From positions 5,394,001 through 5,458,000 of the forward strand of contig NZ_OY771430.1 of assembly GCF_963674565.1 (NCBI RefSeq): a stretch of 64,000 nt of DNA, read 5' to 3'. Made by a program: the position numbers and the translations under genes. Under the pieces are notes generated by a model that saw nothing but the letters and a program-made list of their open reading frames with translations, was not told the origin of the DNA and made no database searches. Positions 44,056-53,405 of this stretch are shown here, piece after piece; positions within the stretch are counted from its first letter, which is position 1, and every line of letters begins with the position of its first letter. This DNA is from an uncultured Carboxylicivirga sp. (GTDB taxonomy: Bacteria > Bacteroidota > Bacteroidia > Bacteroidales > Marinilabiliaceae).

Positions 44056-47000
44056 ATGAAACATCCGCTATCTATTCTGATTCTATTATTAGTATATCTT
44101 GTTGGATCAGGTCAGAATTCACCTGTTCGTTTTCAACATATTGATATTAACGATGGATTGTCATTAAGCTCTGTTTATTGCGTTTTTCGCGATTCGAAAG
44201 GATATATGTGGTTTGGTACAGAAGATGGATTGAACCGCTATGATGGATACCATTTCAGGGTTTATCGATCTGAAGCAAATAACCAGAATAGTATTTGCCA
44301 TAAATGGATTGAGTCCATTGCTGAAGATTCTTTAGGATGTTTGTGGTTTGGATCAACAAATGGGCTTTCCCGGTTTAATGCTGCTGAGGAAGTTTTTACC
44401 AATTTCAAATCTGTACATGCCAACAATGTAATAGCCAATGATACCATCATCAGTTTAAAATCAGCAGGTGGTATAGTGCTGGCAGGTACAGCAAGTGGGC
44501 TAACAGTAATTGATATTCATTCTCTTGAGAGTACTTCTTTTATCGAAACAGGCTGGGTTTATGGTATTCATCTACAAGATAATGAGGTTGTATGGATTTG
44601 TTCTGAAAATGGTTTATTTAAGACTGATCTAAAGGCTTCAACAATAGAACCAGTCATTACGAATGAAGTTGTTGATCTTACTTTTAATGAAAAGGAGATT
44701 TGGGCAGTTGGAACAGATCAGCTATGGAGAAAAGCATCCGATTCTGATCAATGGGAAGAAATTAATCTGATTCATCAGCATGAATTAAAATTCGAGTTGG
44801 TTGAGATGGGTGGGGATAATATATTATGGCTGGGTGAGGAAGAGGGATTATATCGTTTTGATACACAAAAGCAGGATCTTAAGAAGGTTATTTCAGCGTC
44901 TGAAAAATCCAAGAGTCTATCTATACATACCATTAAAAGTTTAATGAAAGATGAGAAGGGTACAATTTGGTACGGTACCCATGGGAATGGACTGTATCTT
45001 ATTAATTATCTAGGTGTAAATGTTCTGACTAATAATCCTTTAGATCCTTCAAGTCTGAGTCAAAATCAAATTAATTGTATCTATCAGGATCCGGTAAATG
45101 GTAATGTCTGGCTGGGAACCTATGGAGCTGGCTTAAATATTTATAATCCGGGCACCAGTAAGTTTGAGCTGATGAAACACAATCCTTTGCAATCCAATAG
45201 CCTCTCAAGTAATTTTGTGTGGTCGATTTGTCAGGCGAGAGATGGATGGATTTGGGTGGGCACCAACGATAAAGGCATTTCCTGTTATCATCCACAGTAT
45301 AATCAATTCAGGTATTTTGATGTTGATGAGCGTAATCCGAGAGCTTTACCTAATACTTCGGTGAGAGATGTTTATGAAGATAATGCAGGTACCATTTGGT
45401 TGGGAACTGATGGAGGTGGGCTTTGTCGTTTTGATGGTGAGGGATTTACAGTTTTTACACATCGTGAAGATGATCTTAATAGTTTATCCGACAATTCTGT
45501 AAGAGTGATTTTCGAAGACTCAAAAAAACGGTTTTGGGTAGGGACAAAAAACGGTTTAAATCTTTTTAATCGTGAAACAGGAAAGGTGAAACGCTTGATG
45601 CACGATCCGGATAATCCTAATTCTTTAAGTAATAACTTTGTTTATTCTACCATTATGGAAGATGGCGAAGGCTTGTTATGGTTGGGAACTTATGGAGGTG
45701 GATTAAATTGTCTAGACCCGGAATCCTTGCATTTTACTCATTACACTACTACTTCAGAAATTCCGATATCCAACGATATTGTTTTCTCTATTTATGAAGA
45801 TGAAAATAGATTGCTTTGGATTGGGACCAACCAAGGGCTGAACTGTTTCGATAGATCGAATAAAACTATGAGTTTTTACGGAACAAACGAAGGCTTGCCT
45901 AACGAGGTTATTTATGGCATTTTGCCTGACGATGACGGGAATTTATGGTTGAGTACCAACTATGGGATTTGCTGTTTTAATATGGAAACCAAAGCCACAA
46001 CCAACTTTGATATTAATGATGGATTACAGAGTAATGAATTCAATGGAGGGGCTTTTTATAAAGGGCTTGATGGAAAACTTTACTTTGGCGGAGTATATGG
46101 TTTAAACATTATTGAACCCAATAAAATTGACTTATCAGGAAAGGTAAATAAGACAGTATTTACCCGTTTGGATGTTATGGGAGCAAAGGTGCAGACTAAT
46201 CCAACATTGCCCAAAGCAAATCTTTTAAGAAGGGACGAAAAGGATGTGTTGTATTTAGGAAGTCATATTTCGTATATAGATGAGATTCGTTTACCTTATT
46301 CAGAACGGTTCTTTTCCCTTGAATTTTCGGGTATGAACCATATGTTTCCAACCAAAACACAATATGCCTTTCAGTTGTGGCCGTTAGATAAGGAATGGAA
46401 TAATGCCGGCAATCGTAATTTTGTTTCTTATGCCAATGTGAAACCGGGAAAATACGTTTTCAGGGTAAAGAGTTCCAACGCAGATGGTAAATGGAGCGAT
46501 GAAATAAGTGAATTAAAAATAAGTGTTCTTCCTCCGTTATGGCTAAAAAGCTGGTTTATAATTATTGAGCTATTACTGGTTTTGGCAATTGTGGTTTTCA
46601 TCTATCAGTATTTACTTCGTCAGAAAACCAATAAGTTACTTAAAAAACAAAACGTGATCATCAAACAGGCTAATGTTCGTTTAAGAGAATCTGAAAATCA
46701 TCTATTAAGCCTGAATGCTACTAAGGATAAGTTTTTCTCAATTATTTCTCATGATTTAAAGAATCCATTCGCTAGTCTTATGTCGATCAGTGACATTTTG
46801 CATGATAACTATAATGAATACGATGAAGAGGATCGCAAAGAATGTGTCAATAAAATACATGAATCTATCCGGCAGATCCATGCATTACTTGAGAATCTGC
46901 TTACATGGTCGAGATCGCAGCGAGGGAAGTTTGATTACGAACTGGCAGAGTTTAATCTGACAACAGTTATTAATGAAAACATAAACTTGTATCGTTTGGC

Positions 47001-47400
47001 TGCCAGTAAAAAAAATATACGAATTGAATATATCGAAAACGGTGTGGAAAAGGCTTTAGCCGACCGTAATAGTATCAATACAGTGGTTCGAAATTTAGTG
47101 GGAAATGCAGTTAAGTTTACCGGAGATGGTGGAGTTATAAAAATAAAATCCGAAAAAATTGAGGATAATCTTAAAATAAGTGTTTGTGATACAGGCATTG
47201 GAATGTCGCCTGATAATTGTGAAAAGCTTTTTAAAATAGATCAGAAATTGAAGCGCGAAGGCACTGCCGGAGAAAAAGGAACAGGTTTAGGTTTGATAAT
47301 CTGTAAAGAGTTTGTGGAGAAAAACGGTGGTAAAATTGGCGTAGAAAGTAAAGAAGGAAAAGGATCTTGCTTTTGGTTTACATTACCTGATAATAAATAG
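44056..47400 (+). CDS. Two-component sensor kinase with periplasmic beta-propeller (HTCS-like, without effector domains)
   Basis: A signal peptide (about 1-19) precedes two seven-bladed propellers of Reg_prop repeats (about 25-700; repeated WLGT/WIGT-G-GLN). A Y_Y_Y domain follows (about 735-815, PGKYVFRVKSSNADGKWSD). The membrane helix is at about 830-855. The cytoplasmic HisKA domain has SHDLKNPF with His899, and the HATPase domain ends GTGLGLIICKEFVEKNGG. Hybrid systems of this layout sense glycan breakdown products in Bacteroidota. Here the receiver and AraC domains that complete such a system are absent and no response regulator gene adjoins. The protein thus acts through a partner encoded elsewhere. 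Confidence 0.9.
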   Translation: MKHPLSILILLLVYLVGSGQNSPVRFQHIDINDGLSLSSVYCVFRDSKGYMWFGTEDGLNRYDGYHFRVYRSEANNQNSICHKWIESIAEDSLGCLWFGSTNGLSRFNAAEEVFTNFKSVHANNVIANDTIISLKSAGGIVLAGTASGLTVIDIHSLESTSFIETGWVYGIHLQDNEVVWICSENGLFKTDLKASTIEPVITNEVVDLTFNEKEIWAVGTDQLWRKASDSDQWEEINLIHQHELKFELVEMGGDNILWLGEEEGLYRFDTQKQDLKKVISASEKSKSLSIHTIKSLMKDEKGTIWYGTHGNGLYLINYLGVNVLTNNPLDPSSLSQNQINCIYQDPVNGNVWLGTYGAGLNIYNPGTSKFELMKHNPLQSNSLSSNFVWSICQARDGWIWVGTNDKGISCYHPQYNQFRYFDVDERNPRALPNTSVRDVYEDNAGTIWLGTDGGGLCRFDGEGFTVFTHREDDLNSLSDNSVRVIFEDSKKRFWVGTKNGLNLFNRETGKVKRLMHDPDNPNSLSNNFVYSTIMEDGEGLLWLGTYGGGLNCLDPESLHFTHYTTTSEIPISNDIVFSIYEDENRLLWIGTNQGLNCFDRSNKTMSFYGTNEGLPNEVIYGILPDDDGNLWLSTNYGICCFNMETKATTNFDINDGLQSNEFNGGAFYKGLDGKLYFGGVYGLNIIEPNKIDLSGKVNKTVFTRLDVMGAKVQTNPTLPKANLLRRDEKDVLYLGSHISYIDEIRLPYSERFFSLEFSGMNHMFPTKTQYAFQLWPLDKEWNNAGNRNFVSYANVKPGKYVFRVKSSNADGKWSDEISELKISVLPPLWLKSWFIIIELLLVLAIVVFIYQYLLRQKTNKLLKKQNVIIKQANVRLRESENHLLSLNATKDKFFSIISHDLKNPFASLMSISDILHDNYNEYDEEDRKECVNKIHESIRQIHALLENLLTWSRSQRGKFDYELAEFNLTTVINENINLYRLAASKKNIRIEYIENGVEKALADRNSINTVVRNLVGNAVKFTGDGGVIKIKSEKIEDNLKISVCDTGIGMSPDNCEKLFKIDQKLKREGTAGEKGTGLGLIICKEFVEKNGGKIGVESKEGKGSCFWFTLPDNK

Positions 47401-47565
47401 TTGATTATAAAAGGTAGTTATTGGGTACGGCATTTATTATGCTTTTGCATTGATTTGCTCATGGACTTGTTAACTATTGCTTTATCCATCATGTGGTGCA
47501 AAACAAAATTATTCTATTGATATTGAAATATATTTTAGTAAATTGAATAGACTTAAAAGTTAACT

Positions 47566-48405
47566 ATGGCAGCTTTTGAACGGACATATACATTTGATAT
47601 TGCTCATCAAAGTATAGCTTATCATCGTATCGGAAAGGGTGAGCCTGTTATGTTTATTCATGGCATAACAACATATTCGTTTATTTGGCGAAATATAGTA
47701 CCCTTTTTTGCCGAGAATTATGATGTAATTGCAGTTGATCTGGCCGGTTGTGGTGAATCAAGTAAAAACATTGACGATTCATATTCTTTAAAAAGTCATG
47801 CCGGAATGCTGTTGAAGTTGATTGAACATCTTGATCTTCAAAATGTTCATTTAGTGTGTCACGATGTTGGTGGAGGTGTTGGGCAGATCATGGCAGTGCG
47901 TCATACCAGTTTGTTTAAAAGTATTACTTTGATAAACACTGTTGCTTATGATTATTGGCCGGTACAGCCAATTATCTCAATGCGCACTCCCATAATACGA
48001 AATCTGGCTATGATAAGTCTTGATTTAGGAGCTTTTCGTTTATTAGTAAAAAGAGGAATGTATCATCGCGAAAGAGTGAATGATGCTTTAATGTCGTTAT
48101 TCTGGAAACCCATGAATACCAGTGAAGGCCGTAAAGCCTTTTTGTATTTTGCACATTGTCTTAATAATAATGATTTGATGGAGTTGAAAGATGAACTATC
48201 GAAGCTTGCATTACCGGTTTTAATAGTAAGAGGTGAAGCAGATGTTTATTTACAAAAAGCGATAAGTGATGATTTATATAAGAATCTTCCGAATGCGACA
48301 TATAAAAAAATCATAACAGGAGGACATTTTATTCAGGAAGATGAACCAGAGCAACTTTCAGATTTAATACTAAGTTTCCACAAGGAATTAAATGGCAGGG
48401 GATAA
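47566..48405 (+). CDS. Alpha/beta hydrolase with aspartate nucleophile (dehalogenase/epoxide hydrolase-like)
   Basis: The 279-residue protein has MFIHGITTYSFIWR (oxyanion HG), VIAVDLAGCGES, and the nucleophile elbow CHDVGGG with Asp100 where lipases carry Ser. The acid is in VRGEADVYL and the base His in GGHFIQEDEPEQL. An Asp nucleophile in an HDxGG setting is characteristic of haloalkane dehalogenases and epoxide hydrolases. The substrate is unknown. The stop overlaps the start of the following kinase gene by 14 bp, which suggests coupled expression of an enzyme with a sensor. Confidence 0.85.
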   Translation: MAAFERTYTFDIAHQSIAYHRIGKGEPVMFIHGITTYSFIWRNIVPFFAENYDVIAVDLAGCGESSKNIDDSYSLKSHAGMLLKLIEHLDLQNVHLVCHDVGGGVGQIMAVRHTSLFKSITLINTVAYDYWPVQPIISMRTPIIRNLAMISLDLGAFRLLVKRGMYHRERVNDALMSLFWKPMNTSEGRKAFLYFAHCLNNNDLMELKDELSKLALPVLIVRGEADVYLQKAISDDLYKNLPNATYKKIITGGHFIQEDEPEQLSDLILSFHKELNGRG

Positions 48406-50200
48406 AAATGACAATACAATTGAGGAGTTAAAGGAGCGTATTGCTTACCTTGAAAGGGAAAATAATGCTTTATCAGAACATGTTGAAGAAACTGTTTTAT
48501 TTAATTTTATTTCAGAGAGTTTTGATTCGATAAGTAATGATAAAGAACTGCTTGAGGCATTATTGGAAAAAATTTCCATCCTGAAAGATGTTCCGTTGTG
48601 TTATTGTATTGAATTAAAACAGAGAAGTCATCGGGTTTTGGCTAGTTATTGTGCATATGATCAAGGTAGTAATGATTGTGTTGAGCCTCTTCTGAGTAGT
48701 AATATTATCAAAAGTGTAAAGTCAGAAGGTTTTCTGAAACTTAATTGTCAGGATTTAGAAGCAGATTTATTTAATCCTGATTCTCTGGGAAGATTTAAAC
48801 CATATCAGATCGTATTGATCCATTTTCATAATCATCATGTTAATAGTGGTATGTTTGTCTTTGTTAATGGAATTGACAATAAGTGTGTGTTTGATGATCT
48901 TTTTATTTTCAATCAGTTTGTAAAAATTGTATCAGATAAATGGGAGCGGTTAGGGTTAATTCTTCAGTTAAAGAAATTAAACGAATCACTTGAAAAAAAG
49001 GTTAAAAGAAGAACTCAGGAGCTTACCCGATTGAACGAGCTGCTTTTTAAAGAGATTCAAACCAATCAAAATACCAATCAGGAACTTGATATTGAAAGAG
49101 AAAAGTTTAAACAACTCTTTCAGATGGCAAATGATGCTATTTATCTATGGGAATTAGATAGTAAAGGCAATATTAAAAAATGCCTGGAAGTTAATCAGGC
49201 TGCATCTGATATGACGGGTTATGCCCATGATGAGTTGCTAACAATGACACCTTCTGATCTTTTAATTGATGATCTTAAAGAGAAAGAAAAGGAAGTATTA
49301 AATGATCTAAATGAAAACAAGATAAAACGCTTTGAAGTGATTCATAGGCGTAAAGATGGTACCATTTATCCGGTTGAAATTAATGCACATCAGTTCACTC
49401 TTCATAATAAAGAAGTAATTATCTCTATTTCACGAAATATATCAAACAGGAAAAGGATTGAGAAAGATTTAATTGAGGCAAAGGATAAAGCAGAAGAAGC
49501 CGATTGTTTAAAATCTTCTTTCCTGGCTAACATGAGTCACGAGATTCGAACACCTATGAATGCTATTTCGGGATTTGCCGAACTAATTAAAGAAGATAAT
49601 CTGGTGATGAGTGAGGTAAAAGATTTCGCTGACATCATATTAAATAATAGCTCTCACCTGTTAAACCTGATTAATGATCTAGTGGATTTTTCTAAAATTG
49701 AAGCAGGTTATGTAAAACCCATTATAACTGCAGTTAATATTGCCGGCATCATTAAAAGCCTTGAATTAAACATACAATCTTTGTTATATAACTATCACAA
49801 AGAACATATCACAACATTTTTTGATGTTCCTGAATTCCTGCAACATCAAACTATAAAGACAGATGAAGTTAAACTAAGACAGATTTTATCCAATCTGTTG
49901 AATAACTCTGTAAAATATACCCGTAAAGGGAATATTTCATTAAAAGTATCTTTGGTTGAGGAAAAGCTTCAGTTTTTAGTATCAGATACAGGAATTGGTA
50001 TTCCACAAAAGTTTCATAAAAAGATATTTGAACGATTTGTGCAGGTAAAAGACAAAAAAACCTTTAGCATTCCCGGTACAGGCTTGGGGCTGGCTATTTG
50101 TCTTAACCTTGCAGAAATGCTTGAAGGCAAAGTTGAATTACTTAACTCTTCACCCAAAGGAACAACCTTTGCACTTACTATTCCCTATCGATTGACATAA
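48392..50200 (+). CDS. PAS-domain sensor histidine kinase
   Basis: The 602-residue protein has no membrane helix. It starts with a coiled-coil stretch (about 8-32), then a GAF-like region (about 35-185), a linker coil (about 200-245) and a PAS domain (about 248-365; FKQLFQMANDAIYLWE, GTIYPVEINAH, EVIISISRNISNRK). HisKA follows with NMSHEIRTPMNAISGFAEL (His383), and the HATPase_c domain ends TGLGLAICLNLAEML. It is therefore a soluble sensor kinase. No receiver domain or adjacent regulator gene is seen. The start lies inside the end of the hydrolase gene, so the hydrolase product may be linked to its signal, which is inference. Confidence 0.9.
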   Translation: MAGDKNDNTIEELKERIAYLERENNALSEHVEETVLFNFISESFDSISNDKELLEALLEKISILKDVPLCYCIELKQRSHRVLASYCAYDQGSNDCVEPLLSSNIIKSVKSEGFLKLNCQDLEADLFNPDSLGRFKPYQIVLIHFHNHHVNSGMFVFVNGIDNKCVFDDLFIFNQFVKIVSDKWERLGLILQLKKLNESLEKKVKRRTQELTRLNELLFKEIQTNQNTNQELDIEREKFKQLFQMANDAIYLWELDSKGNIKKCLEVNQAASDMTGYAHDELLTMTPSDLLIDDLKEKEKEVLNDLNENKIKRFEVIHRRKDGTIYPVEINAHQFTLHNKEVIISISRNISNRKRIEKDLIEAKDKAEEADCLKSSFLANMSHEIRTPMNAISGFAELIKEDNLVMSEVKDFADIILNNSSHLLNLINDLVDFSKIEAGYVKPIITAVNIAGIIKSLELNIQSLLYNYHKEHITTFFDVPEFLQHQTIKTDEVKLRQILSNLLNNSVKYTRKGNISLKVSLVEEKLQFLVSDTGIGIPQKFHKKIFERFVQVKDKKTFSIPGTGLGLAICLNLAEMLEGKVELLNSSPKGTTFALTIPYRLT

Positions 50201-50202
50201 AA

Positions 50203-51464
50203 CTAAAAACTGTATTTTAATCGTAAAAAGCCAGCATTCACATTTTGCTTACTGATTTCCCCGGTAATACTGTTGGGAAAATTACCATGGAAAAACTGCC
50301 AATAGAGTGATGCGCTAAAGTTGTCGGCTAAGCTATATGTCCAGGATGGTCCCAGAAAAATACCTTTTATATTAGGATGAGGATACCAGATTCCGGAAAG
50401 CGAAAATGTTGATAATGGACTAGCCTGGAACATTGCACTACCAGTAATTGAAATGGCGAAGTGGCCAGATCTTTCACTGATCGGGGTGGTGCATAAGCAT
50501 CAAAAAATGCAATCTCTTTTCCTTCAGGTAATTTGGCAACTAATACTTCGCCTTGAACTGTCCATTTCGAACCAATGGAATAGTCCATTCCAGTAGATAG
50601 CATAATGATGCCGGAAGTATCAGCGAAATTTTCAAAAGGCTGATACCAGCTCAACTCACCTCGCCAACTTGAGTTTTTAATGTATCCCGACCAGCCAAAT
50701 CCTAAGGCCAGATCTTCTCCTTTTAAGGTTCCACCAATCAGTTGAAAATCGTAATTCCAGATATTGGCATTCCATTTAACAGCGGCAGATACCTGTGAGG
50801 CACTATCGATGTTGGCGGCCAGTTCAATGGATGAAGCCGCTCCTGTGTAATACATGGCTCTCACTGCATCTGTACCAGGTTTCTCTTCATAATCAAAATC
50901 GAAATAGGAGTAGGTGTTGAACATGTCGTTGGGATTGAAGGCAAATGTTTTGCCCCAATTGATGCGCTGTTTTCCAATAGTAACGTCCAGATTACCTGAA
51001 GAATATTCGGCATAAATACGGTCAAAAGCCAGGTTTAGAATGTAACTGTTGCCAACAGCAATATTCCACGAAGGATTAAAGAAGTTTCCATTCTTTTCAT
51101 AACCCTTCTCCATCTGTCCGGTATAATCCATTCTAACCTGATCTCCAATCGCTAAACGATTACGCATTTGAGCTGATATTGTTAGTTTTTCATTTGCATA
51201 CCAAAACAAATTCAAACGATTCTGAAAATAGATATCTGTGATATAAAGATGGTCATCTCCACGTTTTAGAAAATCAAGAGAATCAGGTAGCTCAAACGGC
51301 ATTTTTGAAATGGAAACCGATTGCATATTAACCAAATATCCATTTACAACAAGCTTTTTTGCTGAATCATCAAATTGAGCAGCGGTTAAGGTTGAGATTA
51401 AGCATCCAAAAAATATCAACAGTGTTGGTTTGAATCGAAGCATGGATTTAAGCTTTACGTTCAT
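50203..51464 (-). pseudogene. Outer-membrane beta-barrel protein of the ABC operon, interrupted by a frameshift
   Basis: Reading begins at the ATG at 51464 (another at 51443) with a signal peptide ending TLTAAQ. The frame runs as a barrel with alternating residues (WNIAVGNSYILNL, LDVTIGKQRINWGK) to about 50466. There it changes into an unrelated tail that stops at 50367. The next frame, open to 50203, continues as HFAISITGSAMFQASPL and ends LRLKYSF with the terminal Phe of a barrel. One missing base near the GGCC at 50463-50466 explains both. Restored length would be 420 residues. The gene is last in the TetR operon and 2 bp from the convergent kinase gene. It resembles DUF1302-like porins that accompany LolA-like proteins; the true error may be in the read. 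Confidence 0.8.
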
Positions 51465-52134
51465 CTTTGATAATTTTACCATCTTCCAGTTGAATAACAC
51501 GACGGGCTTTATTAACTACCCTGGCATCGTGAGTACTAAAGATAAATGTGATATTTTCTTCGCGGTTCAGCTTTTCCATGATATCTAGTAATGTTTCTGT
51601 TGAAGTAGAATCAAGATTCGCAGTAGGTTCATCAGCTAGTACGAATTTAGGTTTGGAAGCCAGTGCCCTTGCTACAGCCACACGTTGTTGCTGACCACCA
51701 GAAAGTCTTGAAGGACGGGCATCAACGCGATCTCCTAAACCGACTTCAGTTAAGAGGCTGATGGCTCTTTTGTCACGTTCCTCTTTACTTTTGCCTTGTA
51801 ATTGCATGATAAACTCCACATTTTCTTTGGCTGTTAATACGGGTATCAGGTTATAGGCCTGAAAAACAAAACCAATATTGTGCAATCTGAAATCAATCAG
51901 TTCAGAGGATTGTAGCTCATTAACCATCGTATCTCCAATCCTGATGCTTCCTTCTGTAGGTTGATCAAGCCCACCTAACATATTCAGAAAAGTGGTTTTA
52001 CCACATCCTGAAGGACCTACAATAGCAGTGAATTCACCTTCCTGTATTTCTAAATCGATTCCTTGAACAGCGTGAACTTTTACTTCTGAATCGTTATATA
52101 TCTTGCTTAGTTTTTTAACTTCAATTACATTCAT
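51448..52134 (-). CDS. LolD/MacB-type ABC transporter ATPase
   Basis: The 228-residue ATPase has Walker A GPSGCGKTT at about 39-47, Q-loop FVFQAYNLIPVLT, the signature LSGGQQQR, Walker B VLADEPTANLDS and the H-loop STHD. The sequence groups with ATPases that power FtsX-type permeases (LolD, MacB), which act mechanically on periplasmic partners and do not carry a solute through the membrane. It lies 33 bp after the second permease gene. The frame of the barrel gene begins within its last codons. Confidence 0.93.
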   Translation of the reverse strand: MNVIEVKKLSKIYNDSEVKVHAVQGIDLEIQEGEFTAIVGPSGCGKTTFLNMLGGLDQPTEGSIRIGDTMVNELQSSELIDFRLHNIGFVFQAYNLIPVLTAKENVEFIMQLQGKSKEERDKRAISLLTEVGLGDRVDARPSRLSGGQQQRVAVARALASKPKFVLADEPTANLDSTSTETLLDIMEKLNREENITFIFSTHDARVVNKARRVIQLEDGKIIKDERKA

Positions 52135-52167
52135 TGTGTTTGATTTTAAAGGTTACAAACTTCATTT

Positions 52168-53388
52168 TTACATATCAATACGAATGGCTTCGGCAGGTTT
52201 TAGCTTTAAAGCCTTATAGGCAGGGTAAAGAGCTGCCAACATGCCGGTGATAAATACCATGACAACCACATCAATAACATTTTTAATTCTTAAAACCGGA
52301 TATACCATCGAATCATATCCCATTGCGCCAAATCCTTCTGATACAATGGATATGTCAATGCCAGATTTAGCTGTAAGAACAGTAACTAAAGCTCCCATGA
52401 TAATACCTACAACTCCACCAATGAGAGAAAGGAAAACGGTTTCGATCATGATCATCTTAAATACACGTCCTCTATTCATACCAATTGACATGAGCATACC
52501 TAATTCTTTGGTGCGTTCCAGTACAGCCATTAGCATGGTGTTGATGATTCCAAAGGTCAGTGCCAGTAGAATAATGATCATGAATATATACATGGATATA
52601 TCCAGACTTGATTCCAGCATTGAAACTTCGGGCATGATCTTACGCCATTCTTTTACATCATATTGTTGATACTTATTTGTTAGTACATCTAAAACAGCCG
52701 GCACGTCATCAGATTGATTGAGTAAAACGGCTATTTCGTGACCAGCATTGGTGTTGACACCATATAATGAAGTCAGGTCTTCAGTTTTGACAAAAATATT
52801 GGTTTGATCATACATTTTGTTGGATGTTTCATAGATGCCAGCCACTCTGAATGAGGCGCCTGATATATAACCTGAAGCATCAGCAAAAGTAATAACCACT
52901 TTTGAACGTACCTTTAGTTTCAGTTTATCAGCCAGTTTCTGACCGATTACTACGGGATTACGTTTTACACCTTCAAAATAAGCTCCATCAATAATTTTAC
53001 TGTGTACATTGGTCACACTTGATTCAATCTCAGGATTAATCCCCATTATTCTAATACCAGATGAGGTAGTGGGTGACTGGATCATTCCTTGTACGATAAA
53101 ACGTGAACAAGCTGCTTTCACCGAATCTTTTTCTGAGATCTCACTTGCCAGTGAGGCTGCATTACTGATGTAATTTTTTTCATCTGGTTCTTCGAGATAG
53201 CCTTTGGGATGTATCTGAATATGCGAGGCCTCTGTTGAAATGGCTGAATTGATTCGTTGAACTGCCATTCCATTATAAAAGGCATAGTTGAATACTCCTG
53301 TGAAAATTCCTAAGGCGATGGCAAATAGTATTACCACACTGCGGGTTTTACTTCGCCACACATTACGCCAGGATATTGATAGTATCAT
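52168..53388 (-). CDS. FtsX-family ABC permease, second subunit
   Basis: The 406-residue protein has the LolC/E-MacB plan: one N-terminal helix (about 16-38), a large periplasmic MacB_PCD domain (about 40-260), and three C-terminal helices (about 270-390; AVLERTKELGMLMSIGMNR after the first). It ends LYPAYKALKLKPAEAIRI, the usual tail of such subunits. It probably pairs with the other permease as a heterodimer and with the ATPase downstream. The likely task is to move a lipid or lipoprotein from the inner membrane to a carrier. Confidence 0.88.
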   Translation of the reverse strand: MILSISWRNVWRSKTRSVVILFAIALGIFTGVFNYAFYNGMAVQRINSAISTEASHIQIHPKGYLEEPDEKNYISNAASLASEISEKDSVKAACSRFIVQGMIQSPTTSSGIRIMGINPEIESSVTNVHSKIIDGAYFEGVKRNPVVIGQKLADKLKLKVRSKVVITFADASGYISGASFRVAGIYETSNKMYDQTNIFVKTEDLTSLYGVNTNAGHEIAVLLNQSDDVPAVLDVLTNKYQQYDVKEWRKIMPEVSMLESSLDISMYIFMIIILLALTFGIINTMLMAVLERTKELGMLMSIGMNRGRVFKMIMIETVFLSLIGGVVGIIMGALVTVLTAKSGIDISIVSEGFGAMGYDSMVYPVLRIKNVIDVVVMVFITGMLAALYPAYKALKLKPAEAIRIDM

Positions 53389-53405
53389 GATTGTCTATTT
53401 TATAG

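Noticed and set aside
50203..50433. A separate small gene of 76 codons next to the barrel gene
   Set aside because: Its sequence is the missing C-terminus of the barrel and ends with the expected terminal Phe, so a frameshift is the simpler reading.
52241..52669. Long open frame (142 codons) on the plus strand inside the second permease gene
   Set aside because: It is antisense to a well-supported FtsX-type permease and its predicted product, rich in Ile, Met and Thr, shows no family features.
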